A DNA stretch of 43,273 bases from the NCBI GenBank assembly GCA_938009755.1, contig CALLIL010000101.1, forward strand, positions 1 to 43,273, given 5' to 3'. Position numbers and translations under genes: made by a program. Under the pieces are notes generated by a model that had not been told where the DNA came from, did not search any database, and saw only the letters and a list, made by a program, of their open reading frames with translations. Within the stretch, counting starts at the first letter, position 1. Every line of letters starts with the position of its first letter. Shown piece after piece: positions 25,370 to 34,542 of this stretch. This DNA comes from an uncultured Marinomonas sp. (lineage in GTDB: Bacteria > Pseudomonadota > Gammaproteobacteria > Pseudomonadales > Marinomonadaceae).

Positions 25370-25403
25370 TGTCAGATTACGGTCGTGCCTCCCTCATCGT
25401 GAC
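25370..25403 (+). repeat. 34-bp direct repeat, right copy
   Basis: It matches 23760-23793 with three mismatches. It begins 20 bp past the lipoprotein stop codon. Confidence 0.7.
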
Positions 25404-25436
25404 GTCCAGAGTTCTGTCCAATGGAGATTCAGTGTT

Positions 25437-25531
25437 GTCGGGATGAATCCCGACCTACAAATCAGTTGAAATGTGTTTTTGTTCAATCAAAATATGACAA
25501 TTTTGTTGTGTAGGTCGAAATTCATTTCGAC
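25437..25531. repeat. Inverted pair of REP-like elements (BIME/REPIN-like)
   Basis: Element 2 has GTCGGGAT/ATCCCGAC arms (25437-25454) followed by CTACAA. Element 3 is in the opposite orientation: TGTAG then GTCGAAAT/ATTTCGAC arms (25514-25531). The stem bases differ between elements 1-3, yet all stay fully paired, and the CTACA tail is constant. Such inverted pairs are usual for REPINs moved by RAYT transposases; no RAYT gene is in view. Confidence 0.65.
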
Positions 25532-25671
25532 AATGTTTTACTGAATGGGTTTGTTCCAGATGCTAACGCTGAGCTTGATGCTTCACTGATAGATTGCGGA
25601 CGTTCTTTTCTTATCGTGACGCGGTTCATTTCAATACGTTTTAAGCACCCTATTTTGACTCACAAGGTTTT

Positions 25672-25709
25672 CTTTTATGGTGCAACGCAAGAAAGTCGCA
25701 CCATAAAAG
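25672..25709. terminator. Hairpin downstream of the EamA transporter
   Basis: CTTTTATGGTGC (25672-25683) pairs with GCACCATAAAAG (25698-25709) through 12 bp with a 14-base loop, just past the transporter stop. No strong T run follows on the minus strand, so its terminator activity is uncertain. Confidence 0.45.
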
Positions 25710-25714
25710 AGCAT

Positions 25715-26602
25715 CTATTTTGCTTTTTTCTTTCCGAGTATGACGAGCAATACACCGCCTAATACACCGCAAGTTGCTATTATTAAATGCAAAGTTATGG
25801 CTTCGCTGGCGAAAATAACGCCGCCGATGGTGGCAATTATTGGCACGAGCAGCTGTAAAACGGCCGCCATAGAAGCACTAATAGAAGGCAGTACAGCGTA
25901 CCAAAGTGCGTAGCCAATGCCAGACATTAAGGCGCCAGAGACAACGGCAAGCAAGACTCCATCGAACGTTCCGCTATTTATTGAGTAGTCGCCGTTCAGT
26001 CCGATGACGATTAAAACAATCAATAGGATCGGTAATGTACGAACAAAGTTTGAGGTGGTGGCGAATAAAGGCTTGGATGATATTTTGCCGCGCCATGTGT
26101 ACAAGCCCCACGCGATACCGGCGAATGTCATTAAGATAAAACCAATAAGCGATGGCGATGATAAGGTGGGGAAAACGAGGTAAACAAAGCTGGCGAAGGC
26201 AAGGATTAAGCCGAGCCATTCCAAAGCACGTAATCGCTGACCAGTAGAAACGGCCATCAAAATCAGCGTCAGTTGCACGGCTCCAAACAAGATCAAAGCG
26301 CCAATACCTGTTTCTAGGGTGACATACGCGTATGAGAAACCAATTGCATAAATAAACAGCGAAATAGCGGATAACCAACTACCCTCTAACCATACTGTTT
26401 TGAGTGATCCGTTGCCTTTTTTAAGCGTTTGAAACAGGCAAAGCAAAACTAAGGTAACGGCACCGCTGGCCAAGCGCCATAAGGTGAAATTTGCAGGGTC
26501 GATGAGTCCTCCATCCAATGCAACACGACATAAAACAGAATTGGCAGCGAAGGCCAACAATGCGATGGTGATTAAGACACATAAACGTAGCGAACTTGTC
26601 AT
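25715..26602 (-). CDS. EamA/DMT-family transporter
   Basis: The 295-residue protein has about ten hydrophobic helices in two EamA repeats (ANSVLCRVALDGGLIDPANF near the start; AAVLQLLVPIIATIGGVIF near the end). This is the usual length of the family, which exports amino acids or other metabolites. The frame is open to TTG 26710, but ATG 26602 puts the first helix at the N-terminus. The ribosome site is weak at both. It is divergent from the glucosylglycerate operon; no link in function is shown. Confidence 0.85.
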   Translation of the reverse strand: MTSSLRLCVLITIALLAFAANSVLCRVALDGGLIDPANFTLWRLASGAVTLVLLCLFQTLKKGNGSLKTVWLEGSWLSAISLFIYAIGFSYAYVTLETGIGALILFGAVQLTLILMAVSTGQRLRALEWLGLILAFASFVYLVFPTLSSPSLIGFILMTFAGIAWGLYTWRGKISSKPLFATTSNFVRTLPILLIVLIVIGLNGDYSINSGTFDGVLLAVVSGALMSGIGYALWYAVLPSISASMAAVLQLLVPIIATIGGVIFASEAITLHLIIATCGVLGGVLLVILGKKKAK

Positions 26603-26743
26603 CAATTTGTTTAAAAGCTCAATAAAACCTGAGCCATTACCTCTGTAATGAAAAAAGTCAGTCTCAGGCACTGGCACCAGATTTGCAAGCTTAATAACGA
26701 CGCAGATCAATAACTTTTTGATCTGCCTATATATGGAACCTAT

Positions 26744-27565
26744 ATGACAAGTCTTTTAGTGTTTTCAGATTTAGATGGTACTTTGTTAGATCATCACACT
26801 TACAGCTTTGAGCCCGCGCGGTCGGCGTTGCAATCATTAAGAACGTTTTCGATTCCTTGTGTCATAAATACAAGTAAGACGTTTCAAGAGTTAATTAGCC
26901 TTAGAACCGCCCTCAATCACCAAGACCCTTTTATCGTCGAAAACGGCTCCGCGGTTTATATTCCCAAGCATTTATCTCTTCGTATTGATGAAACATTAGA
27001 AGATTGTGGCGACTATTGGTTGAAGGCGTTTGGGCCAAAACGCGAACAACTCATCGACCTCACCAACGATCAAACAAACCACTACACCTTCACTCGCTTC
27101 AGTGACATGACTTACCAAGATTTAATGGCCGTTACGGGCTTGGATGAAGAAAACGCCAAGCTCGCCATGCAACGAGAGTTTACAGAACCCATGTTGTGGA
27201 CAGACTCGAATCAGGCGTTAGATCAACTCCGCCATCATCTTGATCAATTTGATATACAGATTCAAAAAGGTGGTCGCTTTTCTCATTTAATGGGCAAACA
27301 TTGCGACAAAGCCAACGCTATGCTTTGGCTAAAAGCCGTATACGAAAACCAAGCGGAGGAACAAATCACCACTATGGCGCTTGGTGATGGTGAAAATGAC
27401 ATTGGCATGTTGAGCAAGGCGGACATTCCTGTGGTCATTCGTTCACCTGTTCATGCACCGCCAGAAGTACCGAATCGAAGCGACGCTTGGCTGACAGACG
27501 CTTATGGGCCAGAAGGCTGGGCACAATCAATCGATAAAATATTAAGTAAACAAGGGATTGTTTAG
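26744..27565 (+). CDS. gpgP: Glucosyl-3-phosphoglycerate phosphatase (MPGP-family HAD)
   Basis: The 273-residue HAD phosphatase carries FSDLDGTLLDHHT (nucleophile Asp9, Asp11), VINTSKT (motif II), a Lys in the cap/motif III region, and GDGENDIGML (motif IV). It belongs to the mannosyl-3-phosphoglycerate phosphatase group (E. coli YedP). Because the next gene is a GpgS-type glucosyltransferase, the likely reaction is dephosphorylation of glucosyl-3-phosphoglycerate to glucosylglycerate. It is the first gene of a three-gene operon. Confidence 0.85.
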   Translation: MTSLLVFSDLDGTLLDHHTYSFEPARSALQSLRTFSIPCVINTSKTFQELISLRTALNHQDPFIVENGSAVYIPKHLSLRIDETLEDCGDYWLKAFGPKREQLIDLTNDQTNHYTFTRFSDMTYQDLMAVTGLDEENAKLAMQREFTEPMLWTDSNQALDQLRHHLDQFDIQIQKGGRFSHLMGKHCDKANAMLWLKAVYENQAEEQITTMALGDGENDIGMLSKADIPVVIRSPVHAPPEVPNRSDAWLTDAYGPEGWAQSIDKILSKQGIV

Positions 27566-27636
27566 GCAATGGGATTTTTAGCCTATTTTTATAACAACAC
27601 CGACTTTTAGATCTTTGCATTTTTAGGAGAAATTTT

Positions 27637-28863
27637 ATGGGTGATTTTCACCAAAACGGTATTATTACGACACTCCACAATTTGGCACAGCGCCCATTAG
27701 AAGAAATGGAGAAAGAGCTATGCGAGTTTGCTAAAACACGCCCTATGTCGCTTATTCTGCCATGCTTATACTCTGAGCTAGAAACAGACGCGATGCCAAA
27801 TATTCTGAAACATCTACAACAAGTCCCTTATCTTTCTGAAATCATCATTGGCTTAGACCGCGCCACAGAAGAACAATATCGTCATGCATTGGAATTTTTC
27901 AGTGTATTACCACAAAACTACAAGGTGCTTTGGAACGATGGCCCACGCCTACGCGAGATTGATTCTGTCTTAAAAGGCGAGCACCTTTCCCCTTCTGACC
28001 CTGGCAAAGGCCGTAACGTTTGGTTCTGTATGGGCTACAACTTGGCCGCAGGCAAAGCAGAGTCTATTGCCATGCACGATTGTGACATTGTGACTTACGA
28101 TCGCGAATTATTGGCTCGCCTGATTTACCCAGTCGCGAACCCAAACTTCAACTATGAATTCGCAAAAGGCTTCTACGCTCGTGCTGCCAATGGCAAGATG
28201 AATGGACGCGTAAGTCGTTTGCTTGTCACGCCTTTGCTGCACTCTTTGAAGAAAGTGTTTGGGCATTTGGATTACTTAGATTACCTAGACAGCTACCGCT
28301 ACCCGCTGGCTGGCGAGTTCTCTTTCCGCCGCGATGTGATGACAGACTTACACATTCCAAGCGATTGGGGTTTGGAAATTGGTGTCTTGAGTGAAATGTA
28401 CCGAAACTACTCAACCAACCGTATTTGTCAGGTAGACATTGCCGATATTTACGATCATAAGCACCAAGATTTATCGGCCGATAACGACGATGGCGGTTTG
28501 TCCAAAATGTCGATCGATATCACCAAAGCCATTTTCAGAAAATTGGCCACCAACGGCACTATTTTCAACCAAGAAACCTTCCGTACCATTAAAGCAACCT
28601 ATTTCCGTGTGGCCTTAGATTTCATTGAAACGTACCGTAATGACGCGGAAATCAATGGTTTGAAATTGGATGTTCACTCAGAAGAAAAAGCCGTTGAATT
28701 GTTCGCCAGTAATATTATGAAAGCCGGTAATCATTACTTAGAGAACCCAATGGAAACGCCGTTTATCCCAAGCTGGAACCGAGTACAAAGTGCCTTTCCA
28801 GGCGTGATGGCAAAGCTTGCTGAAGCGGTTGAGTTAGACATGGCGGAATACGGCAGTAAATAG
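27637..28863 (+). CDS. gpgS: Glucosyl-3-phosphoglycerate synthase (GT81)
   Basis: The 408-residue protein has features of GpgS: SLILPCLYSELETDAMPNIL near residue 38, the Mg-binding DCD triad (148-150) in MHDCDIVTYDREL, and GEFSFRRDVMTDLHIP. It transfers glucose from a nucleotide sugar to 3-phosphoglycerate. A clear AGGAGA precedes the ATG. The phosphatase lies 71 bp upstream, and a GH13 phosphorylase follows 116 bp downstream. Glucosylglycerate is a compatible solute used under salt stress and nitrogen limitation. Confidence 0.9.
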   Translation: MGDFHQNGIITTLHNLAQRPLEEMEKELCEFAKTRPMSLILPCLYSELETDAMPNILKHLQQVPYLSEIIIGLDRATEEQYRHALEFFSVLPQNYKVLWNDGPRLREIDSVLKGEHLSPSDPGKGRNVWFCMGYNLAAGKAESIAMHDCDIVTYDRELLARLIYPVANPNFNYEFAKGFYARAANGKMNGRVSRLLVTPLLHSLKKVFGHLDYLDYLDSYRYPLAGEFSFRRDVMTDLHIPSDWGLEIGVLSEMYRNYSTNRICQVDIADIYDHKHQDLSADNDDGGLSKMSIDITKAIFRKLATNGTIFNQETFRTIKATYFRVALDFIETYRNDAEINGLKLDVHSEEKAVELFASNIMKAGNHYLENPMETPFIPSWNRVQSAFPGVMAKLAEAVELDMAEYGSK

Positions 28864-28979
28864 CGCCGTTTTAAACATACTATGTGTTTAAACACACAAG
28901 ACACTTTTAACAAGGCGTTTCTTTCATTACGGTGGAAGAAACGTTTTCTCCTTAACGATAAAAAGACAGGTAGGTAACT

Positions 28980-30737
28980 ATGGAAAACATATCTCTGTCG
29001 CATTTAGAGCAACGACTAACCGCTCATTTGCAGATGTTATACCCAAATTTAGACACGACTGAGCTGGCTCGACAATGTTTATCTACCTTTCATCTCGACC
29101 CAAGCATGGCGTCGCCTCGTCCTCACAGAAACATTTGGGATCAGTCTGACATTATGCTGATTACCTACGCAGACACCTTGCGTAGACCAGACGAAGCGCC
29201 ACTCGAAACGCTGCATAAGTTTGTGAAAAACAAACTGTCTGACAGTATTTCTACTGTGCATTTGTTGCCTTTCTTTCCTTACAGTTCCGACGATGGTTTC
29301 AGTGTCATGGATTACACGACGGTGAATCCTTCTAGCGGCAATTGGGACCATGTCGAAAACCTATCGAAAGACTTTAAAGTCATGGGCGATTTGGTGATAA
29401 ACCATTGCTCAAGCCGTAGTCTGTGGTTTGAAAACTACAAAGCTGGCGTTCACCCGGGCGCAAACTTCTTTTTTGAAGCCGATCCAAACGCCGATTTAAG
29501 TGCTGTGGTTCGACCAAGAACCTCGCCTTTGCTGCGAGAAGTTCAAACACAAAATGGTGAAAAACACGTTTGGTGTACTTTCAGTCATGACCAAGTGGAT
29601 TTGAATTTTGAAAACCCAGAAGTGCTACTGGAGTTTTTAGGCATTATTCGACTTTATCTTGAAAAAGGCATTCGCTGGTTCCGTTTAGACGCGGTGGCAT
29701 TTCTTTGGAAAATACCTGGAACGCCAAGTATCAACTTACCTCAAACCCACGAAATCATTCGCTTATTGCGCTTAATGATCGAGCATTATGCTCCAGATTC
29801 CGTGATCATTACCGAAACCAATATTCCAAACCAAGAGAATTTAACCTATTTCGGCAACGCCAATGAAGCCCACTTGATTTACAACTTTTCATTGCCGCCA
29901 TTGCTGATAAACAGCTTAGTGACAGGCAATTGCAGCCATTTGAAACAATGGTTAATGAGCATGACGCCAGCGCAACAAGGCACCACCTATTTGAACTTCA
30001 TTGCGTCCCACGACGGCATCGGTTTACGCCCAACGGAAGGCTTATTAACGGAATGGGAATTAGAAACGCTGATCAACACCATGAAGCGTTTCGGCGGTAA
30101 ATTAAGCTCTCGCACGACGCCACAAGGCGACGCCAAACCTTATGAAATAAACATCAGCCTTTGGGATGCGCTGTCTGGCTCTGCACACCAAGGCCCAGAT
30201 CAATGGCAATTTGCCCGCTTCATGTGTGCCGCTGGCGTGATGATGGCGCTGGAAGGTGTTCCTGCCTTCTACATTCACAGTTTATTTGGCACCGAAAACG
30301 ATTTGGAACGTGTCGATAATACAGGACATTTCCGCTCCATTAACCGACATATTTGGGACATGGATGAATTGGATCATGCGCTCAGTACGCCAACTCATCA
30401 CCAAAAAGTGTTTGAATGCGTGACCAAGTTAACTCAGGTTCGCCGAGCTCAGCCTGCTTTCCACCCAAATGCTACCCAATACATTTTGCACATGGGGGAA
30501 AACCTGTTCGCTTTTTGGCGTCAAAGCTTAGACAGACGCCAAAGTTTGTTTGCGGTGTACAATATGACGGATCAACCGCAGCAATTGAACCTTGCTGAAT
30601 TAAACCTTATCGCAACCGACGATTGGACAGACCTTGTTACCGAACAAGTCTATGAAGATCATTTAGGCAAAATTACCCTGATGCCTTATCAATTTGTTTG
30701 GTTGGCAAATAAGAAAGGTAAGGTGAAAAAGGGCTAA
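28980..30737 (+). CDS. GH13 sucrose-phosphorylase-like enzyme, probably glucosylglycerate phosphorylase
   Basis: The 585-residue GH13_18 enzyme has nucleophile Asp237 in WFRLDAVAFLWK, acid/base Glu279 in IITETNIPN, and Asp345 in ASHDGIGLRP. These match sucrose-phosphorylase-type enzymes, a group that includes glucosylglycerate phosphorylase. The operon with gpgP and gpgS points to glucosylglycerate as substrate, giving glucose 1-phosphate and glycerate. Sucrose phosphorylase or glucosylglycerate hydrolase cannot be excluded. AGGTAGG precedes the ATG, and a strong terminator follows. Confidence 0.85.
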   Translation: MENISLSHLEQRLTAHLQMLYPNLDTTELARQCLSTFHLDPSMASPRPHRNIWDQSDIMLITYADTLRRPDEAPLETLHKFVKNKLSDSISTVHLLPFFPYSSDDGFSVMDYTTVNPSSGNWDHVENLSKDFKVMGDLVINHCSSRSLWFENYKAGVHPGANFFFEADPNADLSAVVRPRTSPLLREVQTQNGEKHVWCTFSHDQVDLNFENPEVLLEFLGIIRLYLEKGIRWFRLDAVAFLWKIPGTPSINLPQTHEIIRLLRLMIEHYAPDSVIITETNIPNQENLTYFGNANEAHLIYNFSLPPLLINSLVTGNCSHLKQWLMSMTPAQQGTTYLNFIASHDGIGLRPTEGLLTEWELETLINTMKRFGGKLSSRTTPQGDAKPYEINISLWDALSGSAHQGPDQWQFARFMCAAGVMMALEGVPAFYIHSLFGTENDLERVDNTGHFRSINRHIWDMDELDHALSTPTHHQKVFECVTKLTQVRRAQPAFHPNATQYILHMGENLFAFWRQSLDRRQSLFAVYNMTDQPQQLNLAELNLIATDDWTDLVTEQVYEDHLGKITLMPYQFVWLANKKGKVKKG

Positions 30738-30758
30738 CAAGCCGTAACCTAATAAACA

Positions 30759-30797
30759 GACATAAAAAACGCGACTCAAAGTCGCGTTTTTTATGTC
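30759..30797. terminator. Bidirectional terminator after the glucosylglycerate operon
   Basis: A perfect 18-bp stem (30759-30776 with 30780-30797) closes a CAA loop. The stem carries A6 and T6 tracts around GCGACT/AGTCGC, so it can stop transcription of both convergent units. Confidence 0.93.
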
Positions 30798-30836
30798 ACT
30801 ACAAGGTGCCCCATCGTCAATGAATGGTCTCGCTTA

Positions 30837-31166
30837 TTAATGAGGCGACGCCGTCGAAAACACATTAATGACCACCACACCAATCACAATAAAAGACATA
30901 CCAATGCAAGCCGCTAGATCGAGTTTTTCATTGGCAAAAAAGTAACCATACAATGAAATCAAAACCACACCCAAACCTGCCCAAATTGCATAAGTAACGC
31001 CCGTTGGTAAAGCCCTCATGACGATACTCATTAGATAAAACGCTACGCCGTAACCCACTATCATCAAAACAGTCGGCCCCAGTTTAGTGAAAGAATCAGA
31101 CGCTTTTAAAGCCGACGTCGCAACCACTTCAGCCAATATGGCCAACAATAAAAATACGTACGTCAT
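30837..31166 (-). CDS. SMR-family multidrug efflux protein (EmrE-like)
   Basis: This 109-residue protein has four membrane helices. The key Glu13 lies in LAILAEVVATSALKASD, and PTGVTYAIWAGLGVVLISL and the ending STASPH are very close to EmrE. It should be a proton-coupled dimeric exporter of cationic compounds or a paired small-molecule exporter. AGAGGAA precedes the ATG. It follows the ABC exporter gene by 16 bp on the same strand, so the two pumps are probably cotranscribed. Confidence 0.92.
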   Translation of the reverse strand: MTYVFLLLAILAEVVATSALKASDSFTKLGPTVLMIVGYGVAFYLMSIVMRALPTGVTYAIWAGLGVVLISLYGYFFANEKLDLAACIGMSFIVIGVVVINVFSTASPH

Positions 31167-31182
31167 GTGTCGTTCCTCTGGT

Positions 31183-33024
31183 TTATTCGTCGATGTCTTC
31201 CGCTAAGAATCCACCTGTTTGGTGTGTCCACAGTGAAGCATAAATACCATTTGCCTTAATTAAGTCTTCATGGCGGCCTTGTTCGATAATGCGCCCTTTG
31301 TCCAACACGATCAAACGATCCATTGCGGCAATCGTAGAAAGACGGTGTGCAATGGCAATCACGGTTTTGCCTTGCATCAATTTGTACAAACTGTCTTGTA
31401 TTGCGGCTTCCACCTCGGAATCAAGCGCGGACGTGGCTTCATCTAAAATCAACAAAGGTGCGTCTTTCAGCAATACCCGTGCAATAGCAATACGCTGGCG
31501 CTGTCCACCGGACAATTTAATACCGCGCTCGCCGACCATCGCATCGTAACCCATATTGCCATAAGGGTCGGTCAGTGTTTGGATAAAGTCGTGTGCTTCT
31601 GCTTTCTTCGCAGCCGCGATCATCTCTTCTTCGCTGGCGTCTGGGCGACCGTAAAGCAAGTTTTCTCGAACGGTTCGGTGCAACAAAGACGTATCTTGCG
31701 TCACCATGCCAATGTGGGCTCGAAGCGTGTCTTGTTGAACCTCGCTAATGTCTTGACCGTCGATCAAAATTTGCCCAGATTCAATATCATGGAAGCGCAT
31801 TAATAGGTTCACTATAGTTGACTTTCCAGCACCTGAACGGCCAACCAAACCAATTTTTTCACCCGCTTTAATAGACAAAGCAAGGTTTTCGATGACTTTG
31901 GCGTCTTGCTTCCCATAATGGAAATTAACCGCTTGATACTCAATAGAGCCCGCTTTTACGCTCAACGCTGGTGCTTGTGGTTTGTCTTGAATGTCGACGG
32001 AATTAGACAAGGTTTTCATACCATCATTGACCATACCAATGTTCTCAAACAACGCGCCAACTTCCCACATAATCCATTGGGACATACCATTCATTCTAAG
32101 TGCTAGGCTGACCGCAATGGCAATCGCCCCAACACTAATCACACTGTCAGACCAGAGCCAGATAGACAAAGCCGCAATGGAAAACGTCAGCAAGTAGTTA
32201 CAAGAATGTACACCGACACTCAACAAGGTTACTAAACGCATTTGTTTATGGACGGTTTGTAAAAAACCGTCCATGCCTTCTTTGGCGTATTCCGCTTCTC
32301 GCTGGTGATGGGAAAATAGTTTTACGGTAGAAATATTGCTGTAGCTGTCTACCACTCGACCTGTCATTGTTGAACGGGCATCTGCTTGTTCTGCCGATAT
32401 TTTTTTCAATTTTGGAATGAAGTACATTTGCAGAGCAACGTAAATCACCAACCAAATAAGCATAGGCAACATAAGGCGATAATCTGCATTAGCAATCAAG
32501 ACCACCATGGAAATGAAATACACTGCGATGTACATCAAGACATCCAGCAACTTCATGACCGATTCCCGTACCGCCAAAGAGGTCTGCATGACTTTTGTAG
32601 AAATTCGTCCTGCAAATTCGTCCTGAAAAAACGACATACTTTGACGCAGAATATAACGATGGGACAACCAACGAATTCGCATTGGGTAATTACCCAATAA
32701 GGTTTGATGAATAATCGCCGAATGAATAAACGTTGCTAACGGCATGACCACCAATATCATCAAAGACATCCATAGCAAATGCGCACCTTCTTCAGCAAAA
32801 AAAGTCTCTGGGTCTTTGTTGACTAACCAATCTACCAATTGGCCCATAAAGCTAAACAAAGTAACTTCCAATATCGCGATAATTGCCGTTAACACAGACA
32901 TCAATAAAAGAGGCACTTCAACGCCTTTTGAATAATATCGACAAAAAGCAAACAGTGTTTTTGGGGCTTGAGCGGCTTCTGTTTCAGGGAAAGCAGGTAT
33001 CCAGCGCTCGAAAAAACGAAACAT
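31183..33024 (-). CDS. ABC exporter (multidrug or lipid), fused membrane and ATPase domains
   Basis: The 613-residue protein has an N-terminal six-helix exporter domain and a C-terminal ATPase with VGRSGAGKSTIVN (Walker A), LSGGQRQRIA, LLILDEATSALD and AIAHRLSTI. ATG 33024 has AAGGA upstream; the longer frame to 33174 has no such site. The C-terminal residues are acidic (AEDIDE). It probably works as a homodimer. It is the first gene of a two-gene unit with the SMR pump. Confidence 0.92.
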   Translation of the reverse strand: MFRFFERWIPAFPETEAAQAPKTLFAFCRYYSKGVEVPLLLMSVLTAIIAILEVTLFSFMGQLVDWLVNKDPETFFAEEGAHLLWMSLMILVVMPLATFIHSAIIHQTLLGNYPMRIRWLSHRYILRQSMSFFQDEFAGRISTKVMQTSLAVRESVMKLLDVLMYIAVYFISMVVLIANADYRLMLPMLIWLVIYVALQMYFIPKLKKISAEQADARSTMTGRVVDSYSNISTVKLFSHHQREAEYAKEGMDGFLQTVHKQMRLVTLLSVGVHSCNYLLTFSIAALSIWLWSDSVISVGAIAIAVSLALRMNGMSQWIMWEVGALFENIGMVNDGMKTLSNSVDIQDKPQAPALSVKAGSIEYQAVNFHYGKQDAKVIENLALSIKAGEKIGLVGRSGAGKSTIVNLLMRFHDIESGQILIDGQDISEVQQDTLRAHIGMVTQDTSLLHRTVRENLLYGRPDASEEEMIAAAKKAEAHDFIQTLTDPYGNMGYDAMVGERGIKLSGGQRQRIAIARVLLKDAPLLILDEATSALDSEVEAAIQDSLYKLMQGKTVIAIAHRLSTIAAMDRLIVLDKGRIIEQGRHEDLIKANGIYASLWTHQTGGFLAEDIDE

Positions 33025-33289
33025 AATAATCCTTATTGAAGTCTTGTGTTGCTGTGATTTAACAAGATAAAACCACAATGCATTACAACGAAAAAACCGA
33101 GGTGAAAAATGTGTCAAAAATTGAAACACGTTGCCTATTAAAAAACCAGAGAATATCAAGTTTTTCCTCTCCACTTAGCGCTCAGCTTTCTTGATACTTG
33201 CATAATTAAAAGCGCCTTATGGGTGGAAAAACATTATAATTTGGCCACAAAAATACAATGTCGATCTATTCATCAAATTAAGGGATTAC

Positions 33290-34483
33290 ATGAAATTAAC
33301 TTATCCAATTATTTTAGTTCTTGGATTATTGGCTGGTTTAACCCCCATGGCCATTGATGCTTATCTGCCGAGCATCCCAACCATAGCCAAAGAATTAGAC
33401 ACTGACATTGACTTAGTTCAAATGACGGTCAGTATGTATTTGATCGTCTTTGCTTTTTTACAAATTCTCTTTGGCCCTATTTCAGACGCGCTTGGTCGCC
33501 GCCGAGTCATTGTGAGCGGCTTAATCGTTTATGGAATCGGCAGTCTAATTTGTGCGTTCGCGCAACAATATGAAATGCTGTTGATTGGTAGAGCAGTTCA
33601 AGCTTTTGGGGGGGCAGCGGTTGCTGTGTGTGTTCCCGCTTTGGTAAAAGATGGTATGTCGATCAACCAATTCGCCAAAGCCATGTCGATGGTCATGTTA
33701 GTCATGGCGCTTGCGCCTTTGGCTGCACCTATCATTGGTGGTGGTATTTTAACACTCTTAAGCTGGCATTATATTTTTGCGTTTTTGTTTGTGTTGTCTG
33801 TTATAGCCATGATGCTGTTCTTGATTACCATTCCTGAAACACTACCGCCAGAAAAGCGCACACCGTTTTCGTTTTCCAACGCTATTAGTAACTATGGGAG
33901 GTTGATCAAAAACCCGACTGTGCTTGGTTATATCGCCGCCTCCGCTTTTTATTTTGGCGGGATGATGAGTTTTATTACTGGCGCATCGTTTGTCTATATT
34001 GAACTCTATGGCGTTGATCCCGCTCATTTTGGTTTTTTAGTGGGTTTAAACGTCATCACCATGATGATGGCATCCACTATAAATGGTCGTTACGTTGAAA
34101 AACTTGGTACGGAAATTTTATCTAAATACGCCATTTACGTTGCGTTATCGGCGTCCATCGCGATGATTGTCCTCATGACATTTGAACGCCCTCCTTTGGT
34201 CTTTATCATTGCCTCTAGCATGTTATTCATGGGACCAATGGGGATTTTAGGGAGTGGTTTTATGGCTGGTGCGCTGCGCCATGCTGGTAATCACAATGGC
34301 AGTGTCACCGCCTTAGCGGGCACCTCTCGTTTTGCCTTTGGTGCACTTGGTGGTGCAACGGTCAGCCTACTGCATAATGGTACGTTTACGCCGATGCTTG
34401 GTACCATCGCCACATGCGGCATTATTTCTTTTTTGATTTATCGCCTGACGATACGTTACGCTGGGGCAACCACGGAACAATAA
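33290..34483 (+). CDS. Bcr/CflA-family MFS drug exporter
   Basis: The 397-residue protein has twelve hydrophobic segments. The N-terminus shows the Bcr/CflA signature: GLTPMAIDAYLPSIPTIA, then QILFGPISDALGRRRVIV (MFS motif A) and LIGRAVQAFGGAA. The family exports bicyclomycin, chloramphenicol-like drugs or dipeptides and amino acids. AAGGGA precedes the ATG. A TATAAT box lies at 33235-33240 in the upstream gap. Confidence 0.92.
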   Translation: MKLTYPIILVLGLLAGLTPMAIDAYLPSIPTIAKELDTDIDLVQMTVSMYLIVFAFLQILFGPISDALGRRRVIVSGLIVYGIGSLICAFAQQYEMLLIGRAVQAFGGAAVAVCVPALVKDGMSINQFAKAMSMVMLVMALAPLAAPIIGGGILTLLSWHYIFAFLFVLSVIAMMLFLITIPETLPPEKRTPFSFSNAISNYGRLIKNPTVLGYIAASAFYFGGMMSFITGASFVYIELYGVDPAHFGFLVGLNVITMMMASTINGRYVEKLGTEILSKYAIYVALSASIAMIVLMTFERPPLVFIIASSMLFMGPMGILGSGFMAGALRHAGNHNGSVTALAGTSRFAFGALGGATVSLLHNGTFTPMLGTIATCGIISFLIYRLTIRYAGATTEQ

Positions 34484-34542
34484 GACATTTTTTATTCTCT
34501 TGGATAAAAGAACACAAGATTCACCAATAGACAGGAACACAC

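Larger units (their letters stand above)
25351..25714. other. Non-coding stretch with REP-like pair and repeats
   Basis: This 364-bp gap between convergent genes has no plausible gene. It holds the right copy of the 34-bp repeat (25370-25403), an inverted pair of REP-like elements (25437-25460 and 25509-25531), a third diverged copy of the repeat (25592-25621, 23 of 30 positions matching) and a 12-bp hairpin (25672-25683 with 25698-25709) next to the transporter gene. Confidence 0.6.

Noticed and set aside
33191-33240. TTGATA...TATAAT as a sigma-70 promoter of the Bcr/CflA gene
   Set aside because: The two boxes are 38 bp apart, far from the 16-18 bp needed; only the -10 box is plausible.
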